DNA from: JAWCLZ01 sp038850275
GTDB taxonomy: Archaea > Halobacteriota > JAWCLZ01
Assembly: GCA_038850275.1 (NCBI GenBank)
Contig: JAWCLZ010000001.1
Span: 1 to 64,000, forward strand
Reading direction: 5' to 3'
Length of the DNA: 64,000 nt
Shown here: positions 24,512 through 33,777 of the stretch, piece after piece
How positions within the stretch are numbered: position 1 is the first letter of the stretch
Layout of the letters: every line of letters starts with the position of its first letter
The notes under the pieces: generated by a model
Seen by the model: only the letters and a program-made list of their open reading frames with translations
What the model was told of the DNA's origin: nothing
Databases searched by the model: none
Program-made: the position numbers and the translations under genes

Positions 24512-27500
24512 ATGGAGAGTACTGGAAAAGATAGTGGTCTTAAGCTAACACGTAGAGATTTCCTCAAACTAGGCACAGCAGCTTTTGCACTCGGAGCCCT
24601 TTCTCAAATGGGAGCAGCGGAAACAAAGATCTTTGAGTGGCCAGGAGGAGAACTTCCAACCAGCGAGAAAATGCAGAAATATAAAGCAGGCAAGCAAACT
24701 CCTAGCATTTGTCCATATTGCGCAGGTGGATGTGGCTTGCTAGTTACCTCCATTGGAGGCAAAGTGGTTGAGATCGAAGGCGACCCATATCATCCTATAA
24801 ATGAGGGAGCTGGATGTGCAAAACTCGCCGCTTATATTCAACTTGTTAACAGCGATAGGCGCATATTATATCCAATGAAGCGCACCAATCCAAAGAAAGG
24901 CATAAACGAAGATCCAGGATGGGTTCGTATAACTTGGGATGAAGCCTATCAAATAATAGCTGCAAAGGTCAAGGAAGCAATGGCTGGTTTAAAATACAAG
25001 CAAGGCGAAAGCGCACCAGGCGCTGGCGAAGATTACTATGTCAAAGGCATTGATTCACCAATTGGTTGGTATGGCTCAGCATACTGGAATAATGAGGAGA
25101 ATTACCTCGCGAAGAAACTTGCTTCAACGCTATTCTGCTCATTAAACATAGACCATCAAGCTAGAAAGTGCCATGCTTCAACTGTCACTGGACTTGCAAA
25201 CACATTTGGCTTTGGAGCCATGACTAATCACATCGTGGATGCCAAGAATTCAAAGGTATTCCTCATAATGAGCAATCCAGCTGAAAGCCATAGCATGGAA
25301 TTCAGATGGGTTAGAAAAGCTATAGATGAAAATGGCGCTAAAGTCATAGTACTCGATCCCAGATATAACAAGACCACTTCTCAAGCAGATATCTATGCCA
25401 AATATAGATCTGGCTCAGAAGCAGCCTTCTGGCTAGGAATGATAAAATATATAATTGATAACAAGCGCTGGGATGAGAACTTCGTCAAGACTCGAACCAA
25501 TGCACCCTATGATTTAAATGGCAACAACGTTGGAATAGATCACCCTGATTCAATATTCAGCAAACTCAAGGAAATAGTCAAGAATTATACCACCGAAGAA
25601 GTAGTTAGAATCACTGGCATCCCAAGGGAGAAATTACTTCAAATCTACGATGTCTTCACAGATCCCAAGAATAGACCTGGGAATATCTACTACGCCATGG
25701 GAACTACACAGCATACCAATGCCACTCAAGCAATTAGAGCATATGCAATAGTGCAATTACTCCTAGGGAACATGGGCGTGCCTGGAGGGGGTGTCAATGC
25801 ATTGAGAGGCATTAGCAATGTACAGGGCTCCACTGATATGAATGTACTTGCCCATTTAATAATGGGCTATCGCGCACCCCCAGCAAATGTGGCTGAGATT
25901 AGGAGATATCAAAAATGGAAGAATGGACTAGGGCCTGGAACAACTGGTAACAAGGATGAAGATGCAAGAAGACGCGGTGGGAATCTCGACCCAGCAAGAG
26001 TAACATATCCCTATGCTGTACCCGTTGCAGGGGTTCCCTCTGAAGGAGCAAAGATAGCTAGATATGATGATCGCCACTTCCCAACTTGGAATGCATTGGA
26101 GTACCACTGGGGCTTATATATAGGCACTTGGCCAGGTAAGGATCCAGATAACGAGCCAGTGGTATGCGACTTACCAGTTGGAATTGGAAATCCAACGGTG
26201 CAGTTCTATAGAGCAATAGCTGATGGCAAGATAAAAGTTGCATTCATAGTGGGCGATAACTCCGCAGTATCAGTGAGCGATGCAGATAGAGTTAGAGAGG
26301 CACTCTCTAAAGAAGGCTTATTCCTCGTGGTTTACGAGCTATTCGAGACTGAAACTGCTCACTATGCAGATATCCTACTACCTGGTACCACTCAGTGCGA
26401 GAGATCAGGAAGCATAACTAATACTGGGAGATGGATCCAGTGGAGATGGAAAGGAGCAGATCCACCTGGTGAATGCAAGCCTGAGCTTGAATTCATGACA
26501 GAGCTTGGAAGGATTTTGAGGAAATACGCTGGCTTGAAGACCGTCTCTGAGAGATTCGAAGCTGAGAAGGGAGTGGATATTAAGAGGCAAATTGGTGGAG
26601 TGGAAGTTCAAAACAACTGGGATGCCCATTGGCCAAGCACCTTTGGTGAGGGACCTGAGAATGTATTCAAGGAGATAGCAGCCAAGAGCACAGGATTGGC
26701 TCCAAATGAGTTAATCATCCCTGGACTTCCAATCAATCTACCTCAAAATGCTGCGGAAGTGCTTTATAGAGGAGGCTACAATCCAACTCTTAGACCAGAT
26801 CTAGATGGAATTCTACCCAAGAGGCGCGATAAGAGACCGGTGGATGAGCAAGATGCTAAATATGGCTACTTCAAAAACTGGGCTTGGGCTTGGTTTGATA
26901 ATCAAAGAATAATGTATAACTTAAATGAAACCAATCCAGGGTTCAAAACATTCCTAGCTTGGTGGGGTCATACCGATACCCTCTGGCTGGGAGCAGATAA
27001 AGCAGCTATATTCTCACCGCCTCTGTATTCAATAGCAGCTGCAAATGCTTGGGCAGCAAAATGGCCGGGAGTGGATGCTAAGAAAAATCCATTCTACCAT
27101 GGCTTCCCATTGCATAATGAACCCCTAGAGAGCCCGGATAAAGAATTGGCAGCTCAATATCCAACTATGTGGGACAAGAGATTTGAAGTTAAAACTGGCA
27201 CGCCTGATGAATACCCATATGTATTGACAACATTTAGACTAGCTGAGCACATGCAGGCAGGGGCTATGACTAGAAACTTGCCCTATCTCGTGGAGCTTCA
27301 CCCAGAGATGTTCATAGAAATAGATCCAAAGTTAGCTGCTCGAATTGGAATAAAAACTGGAGATTGGGTCATAGTTAAAAGCGCGAGAAAACCAGAGGGA
27401 ATAAGAGTGAGGGCAATTGTCACCGAGAGACTCGCACCACTTATTGTAAATGGAAAAGAAGTACACGTGGTAGCGATGCCCTGGCACTGGGGCTTCAAAG

Positions 27501-27607
27501 GCTTGAGCACAGGAGCAAGTGCTAATCAAGTTTGCATCGATGCAGTTGATGTTACAGCAAACATCCCTGAGTATAAGACTTGCTTGTGCAAAGTGGAGAA
27601 GGCATAG
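24512..27607 (+). CDS. fdhA: Formate dehydrogenase, molybdopterin catalytic subunit (Tat-exported)
   Basis: 1031 residues. The N-terminus has a twin-arginine motif (LTRRDFLKL, residues 12-20) then a hydrophobic segment, so the enzyme is exported by Tat. Cysteines C67, C70, C74 and C102 (CPYCAGGC ... GC) bind a 4Fe-4S cluster. C220, in HQARKCHASTV, stands where selenocysteine is found in E. coli FdnG, so this is the cysteine form. Further FdnG-like segments include FGAMTNHIVDAKNS. It oxidises formate to CO2 at a bis-MGD centre and passes electrons to FdhB. The strong GGAGGT site and the repeats upstream suggest high, regulated expression. Confidence 0.95.
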   Translation: MESTGKDSGLKLTRRDFLKLGTAAFALGALSQMGAAETKIFEWPGGELPTSEKMQKYKAGKQTPSICPYCAGGCGLLVTSIGGKVVEIEGDPYHPINEGAGCAKLAAYIQLVNSDRRILYPMKRTNPKKGINEDPGWVRITWDEAYQIIAAKVKEAMAGLKYKQGESAPGAGEDYYVKGIDSPIGWYGSAYWNNEENYLAKKLASTLFCSLNIDHQARKCHASTVTGLANTFGFGAMTNHIVDAKNSKVFLIMSNPAESHSMEFRWVRKAIDENGAKVIVLDPRYNKTTSQADIYAKYRSGSEAAFWLGMIKYIIDNKRWDENFVKTRTNAPYDLNGNNVGIDHPDSIFSKLKEIVKNYTTEEVVRITGIPREKLLQIYDVFTDPKNRPGNIYYAMGTTQHTNATQAIRAYAIVQLLLGNMGVPGGGVNALRGISNVQGSTDMNVLAHLIMGYRAPPANVAEIRRYQKWKNGLGPGTTGNKDEDARRRGGNLDPARVTYPYAVPVAGVPSEGAKIARYDDRHFPTWNALEYHWGLYIGTWPGKDPDNEPVVCDLPVGIGNPTVQFYRAIADGKIKVAFIVGDNSAVSVSDADRVREALSKEGLFLVVYELFETETAHYADILLPGTTQCERSGSITNTGRWIQWRWKGADPPGECKPELEFMTELGRILRKYAGLKTVSERFEAEKGVDIKRQIGGVEVQNNWDAHWPSTFGEGPENVFKEIAAKSTGLAPNELIIPGLPINLPQNAAEVLYRGGYNPTLRPDLDGILPKRRDKRPVDEQDAKYGYFKNWAWAWFDNQRIMYNLNETNPGFKTFLAWWGHTDTLWLGADKAAIFSPPLYSIAAANAWAAKWPGVDAKKNPFYHGFPLHNEPLESPDKELAAQYPTMWDKRFEVKTGTPDEYPYVLTTFRLAEHMQAGAMTRNLPYLVELHPEMFIEIDPKLAARIGIKTGDWVIVKSARKPEGIRVRAIVTERLAPLIVNGKEVHVVAMPWHWGFKGLSTGASANQVCIDAVDVTANIPEYKTCLCKVEKA

Positions 27608-27620
27608 GAGGGATTAGGAA

Positions 27621-28369
27621 ATGGTTAAAAAAGCAATGATATATGACTCAACAAAATGCATTGCTTGCAGAGCTTGCCAAGTAGCTTGCAAACGTTGGAA
27701 TGATTTAAAAGCGGAGAAAACAGAATTAAGTCAGACTTGGACAAATCCACCTAAGCTAAGTCCACATACTTATAACTTCATTAGATTCAATGAAAGAGGC
27801 ACAGGTTTAGACTTCAAATGGATATTCATGACTAATCGCTGCATGCACTGCGAGTACCCAAGCTGCGCAGCAGTTTGCCCAGTGAAAGCGATTACTAAAT
27901 ATGAAGAAGGCCCAGTTGTGATAGACCAAGAGAAATGCATAGGCTGTCAAAGCTGCACCTTCGCTTGCCCATTTGGCATACCTCAATTCGACCCCGAGAC
28001 CCACAAGACCTATAAATGCTGGTGGTGTGCAGATCGCATTCGAGAGGGAATGGAGCCAGCTTGCGTTCAAGCTTGCCCAACCAATGCACTTNNNNNNNNN
28101 NNNNNNNNNNNNNNNNNNNNNNNNNNNNNNNNAAGGAAATCAATGGCTATCTCTATGGCGAGACTGAAAACGGCGGCACTAATGTATTCATAGTATCACC
28201 CATACCTCCAGCGGAGGCTGGACTTCCAGTGGTCGGCTCTACACCTGCTCATGGCACTAGGGAGGCAATTAAAGGCTTCTCCCTAGGAATACTTGGACTC
28301 GCTGCGATCGCTGGCGTAGTGGTTTTCCTACTCCAGTGGATAAAGGGCAATAAAGGAGAGGGGGTGTAA
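27621..28369 (+). CDS. fdhB: Formate dehydrogenase iron-sulfur subunit, interrupted by an assembly gap
   Basis: The gene starts at the ATG at 27621, 13 bases after fdhA stops, and resumes in another frame after 41 Ns at 28092-28132, ending at 28369. The N-terminal part has CIACRACQVACKRW, CMHCEYPSCAAVCPV, CIGCQSCTFACPF and CWWC...CVQACP, ligands for four 4Fe-4S clusters. After the gap comes EINGYLYGETENGG, then a hydrophobic anchor helix (FSLGILGLAAIAGVVVFLLQ), as in FdnH. For the gene to stay in frame the true gap must be one more than a multiple of 41+3n, for instance 42 bases. It carries electrons from FdhA to FdhC on the outer membrane face. Confidence 0.92.
28092..28132. other. Assembly gap (41 Ns) inside fdhB
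   Basis: All 41 bases are unknown. The two flanking reading frames differ by one base, so the gap length is probably an estimate rather than the real count. Confidence 0.98.
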
Positions 28370-28372
28370 ATA

Positions 28373-29122
28373 ATGGCAGAGGTTTGGCTTGAGCGCTCTA
28401 AAATTGCAAAGAGAACGATGAGAAATGCAGTTGTGGGAGAGCAAGTTATTAGATGGGATGCACTCGTTAGAGTTGAATTCTTGATCTATCTAGTGGCATT
28501 TGCAATGCTGGCAGTCGTTGAACTAGCATTCCTATTTAGAGACCCAGTTATACCTGGATTGCCTGGAGGTTTGATGCTCAGTGAGATCTTGGGAGCACAA
28601 TTGATAGAAGTAATGCATATAGCTGGTATAGCTCTACTGGGTGGGATCTTCATATTCCACATAGTCTACCATAGCTTATTCCTCAGGAGAACTAGATTCA
28701 GCGAGCTCATTCCCACGGGAAAGGACTTAAGCGATGCTAAAGCACTCATTAGATACTACTTCGGTGGAGGCGGAGAATGGCCTAAGCTGGGCTTCCACGG
28801 ACCCCTTATGAAGTTTGCCTACTGGATCGGTGCAATTGGCATAGTAATCTATCTCTATGGCGCTATGAACCTATGGCTGCCAACTGTATTCCCGGGCTAT
28901 GTAGTAGCGCAGAGCACGAAGTTAATGTCGCTTAATCTAACGAGCTTTGGATTTGCATTGATCGCGTTTGTAACAGTGCTATATCTACTGTATCTCTTCC
29001 TAATAGCGCCGATGATGAGGGAAGTGCATCCTGAGTTAAATGCATTGTTCTTCGATGGAAAAGTACCACTGGAATGGGTCAAGAAGTACCATCCACTCTG
29101 GTACGAGGAGATCGTAAAATAA
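28373..29122 (+). CDS. fdhC: Formate dehydrogenase cytochrome b-type membrane subunit
   Basis: 249 residues with about four membrane helices (FLIYLVAFAMLAVVELAFLF; VMHIAGIALLGGIFIFHIVYH; YWIGAIGIVIYLYGAMNLWL; FGFALIAFVTVLYLLYLFL). Histidines in MHIAG and FHIVYH are candidate haem b ligands, as in FdnI. It would anchor FdhAB and pass electrons to a quinone or methanophenazine-like carrier. It lies three bases after fdhB and closes the operon. The tail is charged and probably cytoplasmic. Confidence 0.85.
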   Translation: MAEVWLERSKIAKRTMRNAVVGEQVIRWDALVRVEFLIYLVAFAMLAVVELAFLFRDPVIPGLPGGLMLSEILGAQLIEVMHIAGIALLGGIFIFHIVYHSLFLRRTRFSELIPTGKDLSDAKALIRYYFGGGGEWPKLGFHGPLMKFAYWIGAIGIVIYLYGAMNLWLPTVFPGYVVAQSTKLMSLNLTSFGFALIAFVTVLYLLYLFLIAPMMREVHPELNALFFDGKVPLEWVKKYHPLWYEEIVK

Positions 29123-29133
29123 AAGTAAAATAA

Positions 29134-29175
29134 AATTTTGATTTTTATTTTTTATCAATTTTATCAATTTTATTA
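29134..29175 (+). terminator. T-rich terminator after fdhABC
   Basis: Several runs of four to six T (TTTT, ATTTTTATTTTTTATC, then two copies of ATCAATTTT) follow the stop of fdhC by about 12 bases. Archaeal RNA polymerase ends transcription at such oligo-T tracts. Confidence 0.5.
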
Positions 29176-29198
29176 AGTAAAATCTAAGTATTATTAAA

Positions 29199-29819
29199 TT
29201 GGATTCTAATGCTATGCGCATTCATACCTCTAGCATTGAGTTGAAGCATTTATTTATATCTTGGATAACTATCTCCTATGCTTTCACAATCGCTGATTAC
29301 GAGTTGCGGGTTTTGTTTACCAGTCCCGCGCACTTGCTTGCTCCTTTCTTGATTTCCCTCTTAACCGTTGGCATTGGCTTTCTCTTCCACGAGCTAGCGC
29401 ATAAAATCACTGCCCAGAGATATGGCTATTGGGCTGAGTATCGCATGGATCTAGCGATGCTTCTCTTTGCAGTTTTCCTAGCATCAATAGCTAGAGTGGT
29501 ATTTGCAGCACCTGGAGCAGTTTATATATCTAGTTATTATTTAACTAAAAAAGAAAATGGAAAAATCTCACTCGCGGGACCGCTTGCGAATTTGATTCTC
29601 GCTATGTTTTTCTTTGGAATCATGCTTTCAACGAAAGGCTTATTGAAAACCATTGCAGCCTCAGGCTTAATAGTTAATACTTGGTTAGCTGCTTTTAACT
29701 TGATACCATTCGGCCCATTAGATGGAAAGAAAGTTTGGGATTGGAATAAAGAAATATATTTAACAGTAGCTATTATAGCATTTGGCTCCATGATACTGAT
29801 AATAGCCAATATAGTTTAA
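29199..29819 (+). CDS. Site-2-type membrane zinc metalloprotease (M50 family)
   Basis: 206 residues with about six hydrophobic segments. HELAHK in LFHELAHKITAQRYGY is the HExxH zinc motif, and NLIPFGPLDGKKVWDWN is the second conserved motif (NPxDG-type), giving the third zinc ligand. The family cleaves membrane segments of regulators within the bilayer. The listed start is a TTG at 29199; an ATG at 29214 is equally likely and leaves the first helix intact. Substrate is unknown. Aspartokinase follows after 14 bases. Confidence 0.85.
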   Translation: MDSNAMRIHTSSIELKHLFISWITISYAFTIADYELRVLFTSPAHLLAPFLISLLTVGIGFLFHELAHKITAQRYGYWAEYRMDLAMLLFAVFLASIARVVFAAPGAVYISSYYLTKKENGKISLAGPLANLILAMFFFGIMLSTKGLLKTIAASGLIVNTWLAAFNLIPFGPLDGKKVWDWNKEIYLTVAIIAFGSMILIIANIV

Positions 29820-29833
29820 AGGAAGATGACTTT

Positions 29834-31252
29834 ATGAGGCTCGTGATGAAATTCGGCGGGGCTTCAGTTGCAAATGGAGAGCGCCTTAAATATGTTGCAA
29901 ATTTAATCAAGAAATACTACGACGAGGGCAATGAAATCGTAGTTGTTATTTCAGCACTTGAGGGGATTACTAATAAGCTATTGGATTTTGCAACTAAGAT
30001 AGTTGAGGGAGTTGAAACTGGGAAGATGAAGGAGGGTGAAATAAATGAGTTTATCGCAAGTTTAAGGAAGCAGCATATAGATGCAGCGAGTGTAATTGAG
30101 GATGAAAAAATCTTTGAAGATGTAAAGAGCGAGATTGAAGCGCGAATCAAGGAGCTTCAGAATATCCTCATTGGGATCTACTACTTAGGTGAGTTAACCC
30201 CCCGCTCCCTTGATTATATACTTTCATTTGGAGAGCGCCTCTCGGCTCCTATTTTAACAGGCATACTTTGCTCAATGAAGATCGATGCCCTCGCGCTAAC
30301 TGGTGGAGAAGCTGGAATTGTGACTGATAGCAACTTTGGCGCAGCTAGACCACTTGAGGAAACTTTTAAGAGGGTGAGGAATAGGATACTTCCTTTGATT
30401 AAAATTAAAAAAAGCCTGCCTGTTATAACAGGCTATATAGCGGTTAATGAACATGGAGCTATAACAACTCTAGGTAGGGGAGGCTCTGATTACTCAGCTT
30501 CTCTCATTGGCGTGGGAATAGATGCAGATGAAATCTGGCTTTGGAAGGATGTTGATGGAATAATGTCAACCGATCCCAAGCTCGTGCCAGAGGCAAAGGT
30601 ATTACCAGTGGTGAGCTATCTAGAGGCAATGGAGCTTTCATTCTTCGGGGCAAAAGTGCTTCATCCAAAAACTATCGAGCCAGCTATTCAAAAGGGCATT
30701 CCAGTTAGAGTTAGGAATACCTTTAACCCTGAAAATGAGGGTACTTTGATCGTGAAGGAACTTAAAGAAGTGAAGGATATAGCTAAAGCTGTTACTGTAA
30801 TTAAAAACGTGGCATTGATAAACATCACAAGTGCTTCAATGGCAGGCACACCTGGTATTGCAGCTAGGGTGCTAACAGCTCTAGCTAGAGCCGCGGTAAA
30901 TGTGGTTATGATAAGCCAAGGCTCAAGTTTAGCAAACATCTCCATACTTGTTGAGGATAAACATCTTGATAGAGCAATAAAAGCAATTAAAGAGGAATTT
31001 ACTGATAATGTGATACGCGATATAGCTTGCAATGAAAATGTATGCGCAGTTGCACTTGTAGGAGCTGGGATGATAGGCACGCCAGGGGTGGCTGGTAGGG
31101 TTTTCACCGCGATGGGGCGAAATAATATAAATGTGGTTATGATAAGCCAAGGCTCAAGTGAGGCGAATATTTCCTTTGTGATAAATAAGCAAGAAGCTCA
31201 AAAGGCAGTTAGAGCACTATTCGATGAATTTCAACTTGGGGTGCGAAAGTGA
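29834..31252 (+). CDS. Aspartokinase
   Basis: 472 residues. The kinase domain opens with KFGGASVANGERLKYVANLI, has FGERLSAPILTG, and the active-site region GRGGSDYSASLIGVGI. Two ACT domains follow (residues about 318-390 and 400-470), each with NVVMISQGSS, the regulatory site for feedback inhibition by lysine or threonine. It phosphorylates aspartate at the start of the lysine, methionine and threonine pathways. The last codons overlap the GTG of purM by four bases. Confidence 0.95.
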   Translation: MRLVMKFGGASVANGERLKYVANLIKKYYDEGNEIVVVISALEGITNKLLDFATKIVEGVETGKMKEGEINEFIASLRKQHIDAASVIEDEKIFEDVKSEIEARIKELQNILIGIYYLGELTPRSLDYILSFGERLSAPILTGILCSMKIDALALTGGEAGIVTDSNFGAARPLEETFKRVRNRILPLIKIKKSLPVITGYIAVNEHGAITTLGRGGSDYSASLIGVGIDADEIWLWKDVDGIMSTDPKLVPEAKVLPVVSYLEAMELSFFGAKVLHPKTIEPAIQKGIPVRVRNTFNPENEGTLIVKELKEVKDIAKAVTVIKNVALINITSASMAGTPGIAARVLTALARAAVNVVMISQGSSLANISILVEDKHLDRAIKAIKEEFTDNVIRDIACNENVCAVALVGAGMIGTPGVAGRVFTAMGRNNINVVMISQGSSEANISFVINKQEAQKAVRALFDEFQLGVRK

Positions 31253-32256
31253 ATGAAGAGGAAATGACCTATGCTAAGGCAGGGGTTGATATAGAGAAAA
31301 GCGAGATCGCGAAGAAATATTTAATTGATAAGCTAAAGCACAAGCGCAGTGGAATAGGAGCGCCTCTCATAGAAATTGGACATTATGCTGGTTTAATTGA
31401 TTTCGGGGAATATGTTATTGCAATTACCACCGATGGCGTTGGAACGAAGCTGTTGGTCGCTAATGAATTGAAAAAGTGGAATACCGTGGGAATCGACTGC
31501 GTGGCTGCAAATGTTAATGATCTTTACGCTATGGGGGTTGAGCCAGTTGCATTCGTTGATTATCTAGCGGTTGAAAAGCTAGATAATGAATTCATGGCTC
31601 AAATTGGAGAGGGCTTGAATAAAGGTGCTAAACTCGCGGATATCTCAATAGTTGGAGGTGAAACTGCAATAGTGCCTGAGCTAGTTAAGGGCTTTGATTT
31701 AGCTGGCACCTGCATTGGTATAGCTAAGAAGGAGGAAATTATAACTGGTAGGGATATTAAAATCGGCGATGTAATTCTAGGTTTAAGGAGCAGTGGGATA
31801 CATTGCAATGGCTTAACTCTTGCTAGAAGAGTGGTGGAGAAAGCGGGGTATTCTTATCACGATCCCTTTCCCTATGATCCCGATATAACTATAGGCGAGG
31901 AACTTTTAAGGCCAACTAAGATATATAGCGAAGCTCTGAAGATCGCTAGAAAATGCGAAGTACATGGAATGGCTCATATCTCAGGAGGGGGTCTTTTTAA
32001 TCTTCAGCGATTAACATCCCTTGGGTTTCAAATAAGCGATCCAATACCACCTAATGATATTTTCAATTTCATTGAGGAAAATGGAAAGATTTCAAAATAC
32101 GAGATGTATAAAACATTTAACATGGGAATGGGATTTGCTATAATTCTACCTGAGGAGGAAGTTGAAGAAGCTTTGAAGATTGCGCGAGATAGCGCAAAGA
32201 TGGTTGGCAGAATTGTGGAGAGAGGCTGTAGAGTGGGTAGATTAAAAATGTGGTAA
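31249..32256 (+). CDS. purM: Phosphoribosylformylglycinamidine cyclo-ligase
   Basis: 335 residues from a GTG that overlaps the aspartokinase stop. Family motifs: TYAKAGVDIE at the start, TTDGVGTKLLVANE, DCVAANVNDLYAMG, IVGGETAIVPE and HISGGGLFNLQRL. PurM uses ATP to close the imidazole ring of FGAM, giving AIR, in purine synthesis. The length is normal. It is followed by an A+T-rich repeat array that converges with the next gene. Confidence 0.95.
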   Translation: MNEEEMTYAKAGVDIEKSEIAKKYLIDKLKHKRSGIGAPLIEIGHYAGLIDFGEYVIAITTDGVGTKLLVANELKKWNTVGIDCVAANVNDLYAMGVEPVAFVDYLAVEKLDNEFMAQIGEGLNKGAKLADISIVGGETAIVPELVKGFDLAGTCIGIAKKEEIITGRDIKIGDVILGLRSSGIHCNGLTLARRVVEKAGYSYHDPFPYDPDITIGEELLRPTKIYSEALKIARKCEVHGMAHISGGGLFNLQRLTSLGFQISDPIPPNDIFNFIEENGKISKYEMYKTFNMGMGFAIILPEEEVEEALKIARDSAKMVGRIVERGCRVGRLKMW

Positions 32257-32258
32257 TT

Positions 32259-32292
32259 TATAATTTAATTTATAATTTAATTTTAATTTTAA
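32259..32292. terminator. A+T-rich repeat, probable two-way terminator
   Basis: Between the convergent stops of purM and the 82-residue gene are two copies of TTTATAATTTAA and then TTTTAATTTTAATT. No stem is needed; oligo-T tracts on both strands could end both transcripts. Confidence 0.4.
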
Positions 32293-32541
32293 TTATCTTC
32301 TAAGCAAGCTATCCAACTTTGCTTCAAGTTGAATTATCCTCTCCTCAATCCGCAATAGTAGATATATCACATCTGACATATTGGGAGAGGTAGATATTTT
32401 TTCTCCCTCCATCTTTAGCTGCTCAGTCTCCAATCCCTTTAAAATCCTCAAAACATCTCTAGCCTTAGCAGCTTCTTGCTGAGCCTGCTCAGGAGATATT
32501 ATATCACTTGCGCCAAAGGTAAAGTTCCTCAAATACATCAC
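32293..32541 (-). CDS. Small coiled-coil protein after guaA
   Basis: 82 residues, not recognised. It is mostly helical and charged (SPEQAQQEAAKARDVLRILK; IEERIIQLEAKLDSLLRR), so a short coiled coil is likely. Its start codon lies two bases after the guaA stop codon, so it is in the same transcript. I know of no established function. Confidence 0.5.
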   Translation of the reverse strand: MMYLRNFTFGASDIISPEQAQQEAAKARDVLRILKGLETEQLKMEGEKISTSPNMSDVIYLLLRIEERIIQLEAKLDSLLRR

Positions 32542-32543
32542 CC

Positions 32544-33770
32544 CTATTCATACTCAATAGTAGCTGGAGGCTTATCAGTTAAATCATAATATACATCTCC
32601 AGCTATATTTGAAACTTCCTCCCCTATTTCTTCAAGATAGCTTAACTCAATTTCCATAGCACTTGCAATCATTGCATCCTTGCTCTTCACAACCCTAATT
32701 GCAACGGGATATCCCTCTCCTGAAGCTAGTTTAAGCAGCACCCTTGAAAGTCCTGTTTTTAAGGGAATCTCATTGCCAATGGCTTTAAGGACTTTGAAAT
32801 CTAAATTTAAATCTAATTCAAGGCAAAGGGGATAAGCATAAACTCGCTTCCCATTTCTAACCCCAGTTACCTTGGTTTTGAGTAGTTTTATTTTCCACTT
32901 GCCATCGAAGTGGTGCTTTTTAATTATCTTATCAATTTTATAAGCCAAATCTAGTGGCACTTCCATTATCTCTTTTTTAAAAGTAGCCGCAAAGGCTTGG
33001 AATGGAATCTGCTCCCCATTTTCAGTGAATATAATAGCCTTACCATATTTTCTCTCCATATAGCTTGCAATTCTCTGCTCCACAATGTCATTCACAGCTT
33101 TCTCCATCTCGAGTCTATCTCGAGTAATTGCCCCAGGCACTCTAATCGAAAGTCCAGGGCCTGGAAATGGCATTCTTAGGTATACCTCTTCCCTAAATCC
33201 CAAGGCTTTCGCAACCAATCTAACCTCGTGCTTGTAGAGTGCTGCTATTGGTTCAACGATTTTTTCAACCTCAAATTCAATTTGCACATTATGTTGGCTT
33301 TTTAAACCACCATTGGTTTCAACTATATCTGGATAAATCGTGCCCTGGGTTATGACATTGCAGCCGTGTTCCTTTAAAAGTCTATTGAAAACCTCAGAGT
33401 AAGCAGCTCTAAATGCACGTCTTTTTTCTTCAGCGTCCTCAATTCCAAAGACGCGATTGTAGAAAAATTCTTTCTCATCCACCAATGAGAAGTTCTCCAC
33501 GTAGTTAAAGGCTTCTGCAACTATGCTTGGCTCCTCCCTGCCTTTAAATCTCCTCATAAACCCAGTGTCAATGTGATCTGCATATACCCTAGCTCCTGCG
33601 AGGTGGAATAGCTTAGTTGTAACTGTGCTATCAACACCACCAGAGACAGCGCTCTCCACTTTGTCCTCTGCATCTACATATCTCTTTATGAAGTCAATAG
33701 CCCCTTCAATAAACTTCGAGGGCTCGCGAGTTGGGAGGTCTAGATATCTATAAATAGGCACTATTGCCAT
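32544..33770 (-). CDS. guaA: GMP synthase, ATP-pyrophosphatase subunit (long form)
   Basis: 408 residues from the ATG at 33770. An upstream in-frame Met at 33815 overlaps the previous gene and is less likely. The PP-loop is ESAVSGGVDSTVTTK and the C-terminus is DKPPATIEYE, as in the GuaA synthetase domain. QGTIYPDIVETNGG and PFPGPGLSIRVPG match the xanthosine-phosphate and dimerisation segments. It turns XMP into GMP using ammonia from a separate amidotransferase subunit, which is absent from this window. Archaeal subunits of this kind are usually near 310 residues; about 80-90 extra lie in the C-terminal dimerisation region. Confidence 0.9.
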   Translation of the reverse strand: MAIVPIYRYLDLPTREPSKFIEGAIDFIKRYVDAEDKVESAVSGGVDSTVTTKLFHLAGARVYADHIDTGFMRRFKGREEPSIVAEAFNYVENFSLVDEKEFFYNRVFGIEDAEEKRRAFRAAYSEVFNRLLKEHGCNVITQGTIYPDIVETNGGLKSQHNVQIEFEVEKIVEPIAALYKHEVRLVAKALGFREEVYLRMPFPGPGLSIRVPGAITRDRLEMEKAVNDIVEQRIASYMERKYGKAIIFTENGEQIPFQAFAATFKKEIMEVPLDLAYKIDKIIKKHHFDGKWKIKLLKTKVTGVRNGKRVYAYPLCLELDLNLDFKVLKAIGNEIPLKTGLSRVLLKLASGEGYPVAIRVVKSKDAMIASAMEIELSYLEEIGEEVSNIAGDVYYDLTDKPPATIEYE

Positions 33771-33777
33771 GCAGCAC

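Noticed and set aside
25100..25240. Selenocysteine site in fdhA
   Set aside because: The codon at the position is TGC, a normal cysteine; no in-frame TGA is present.
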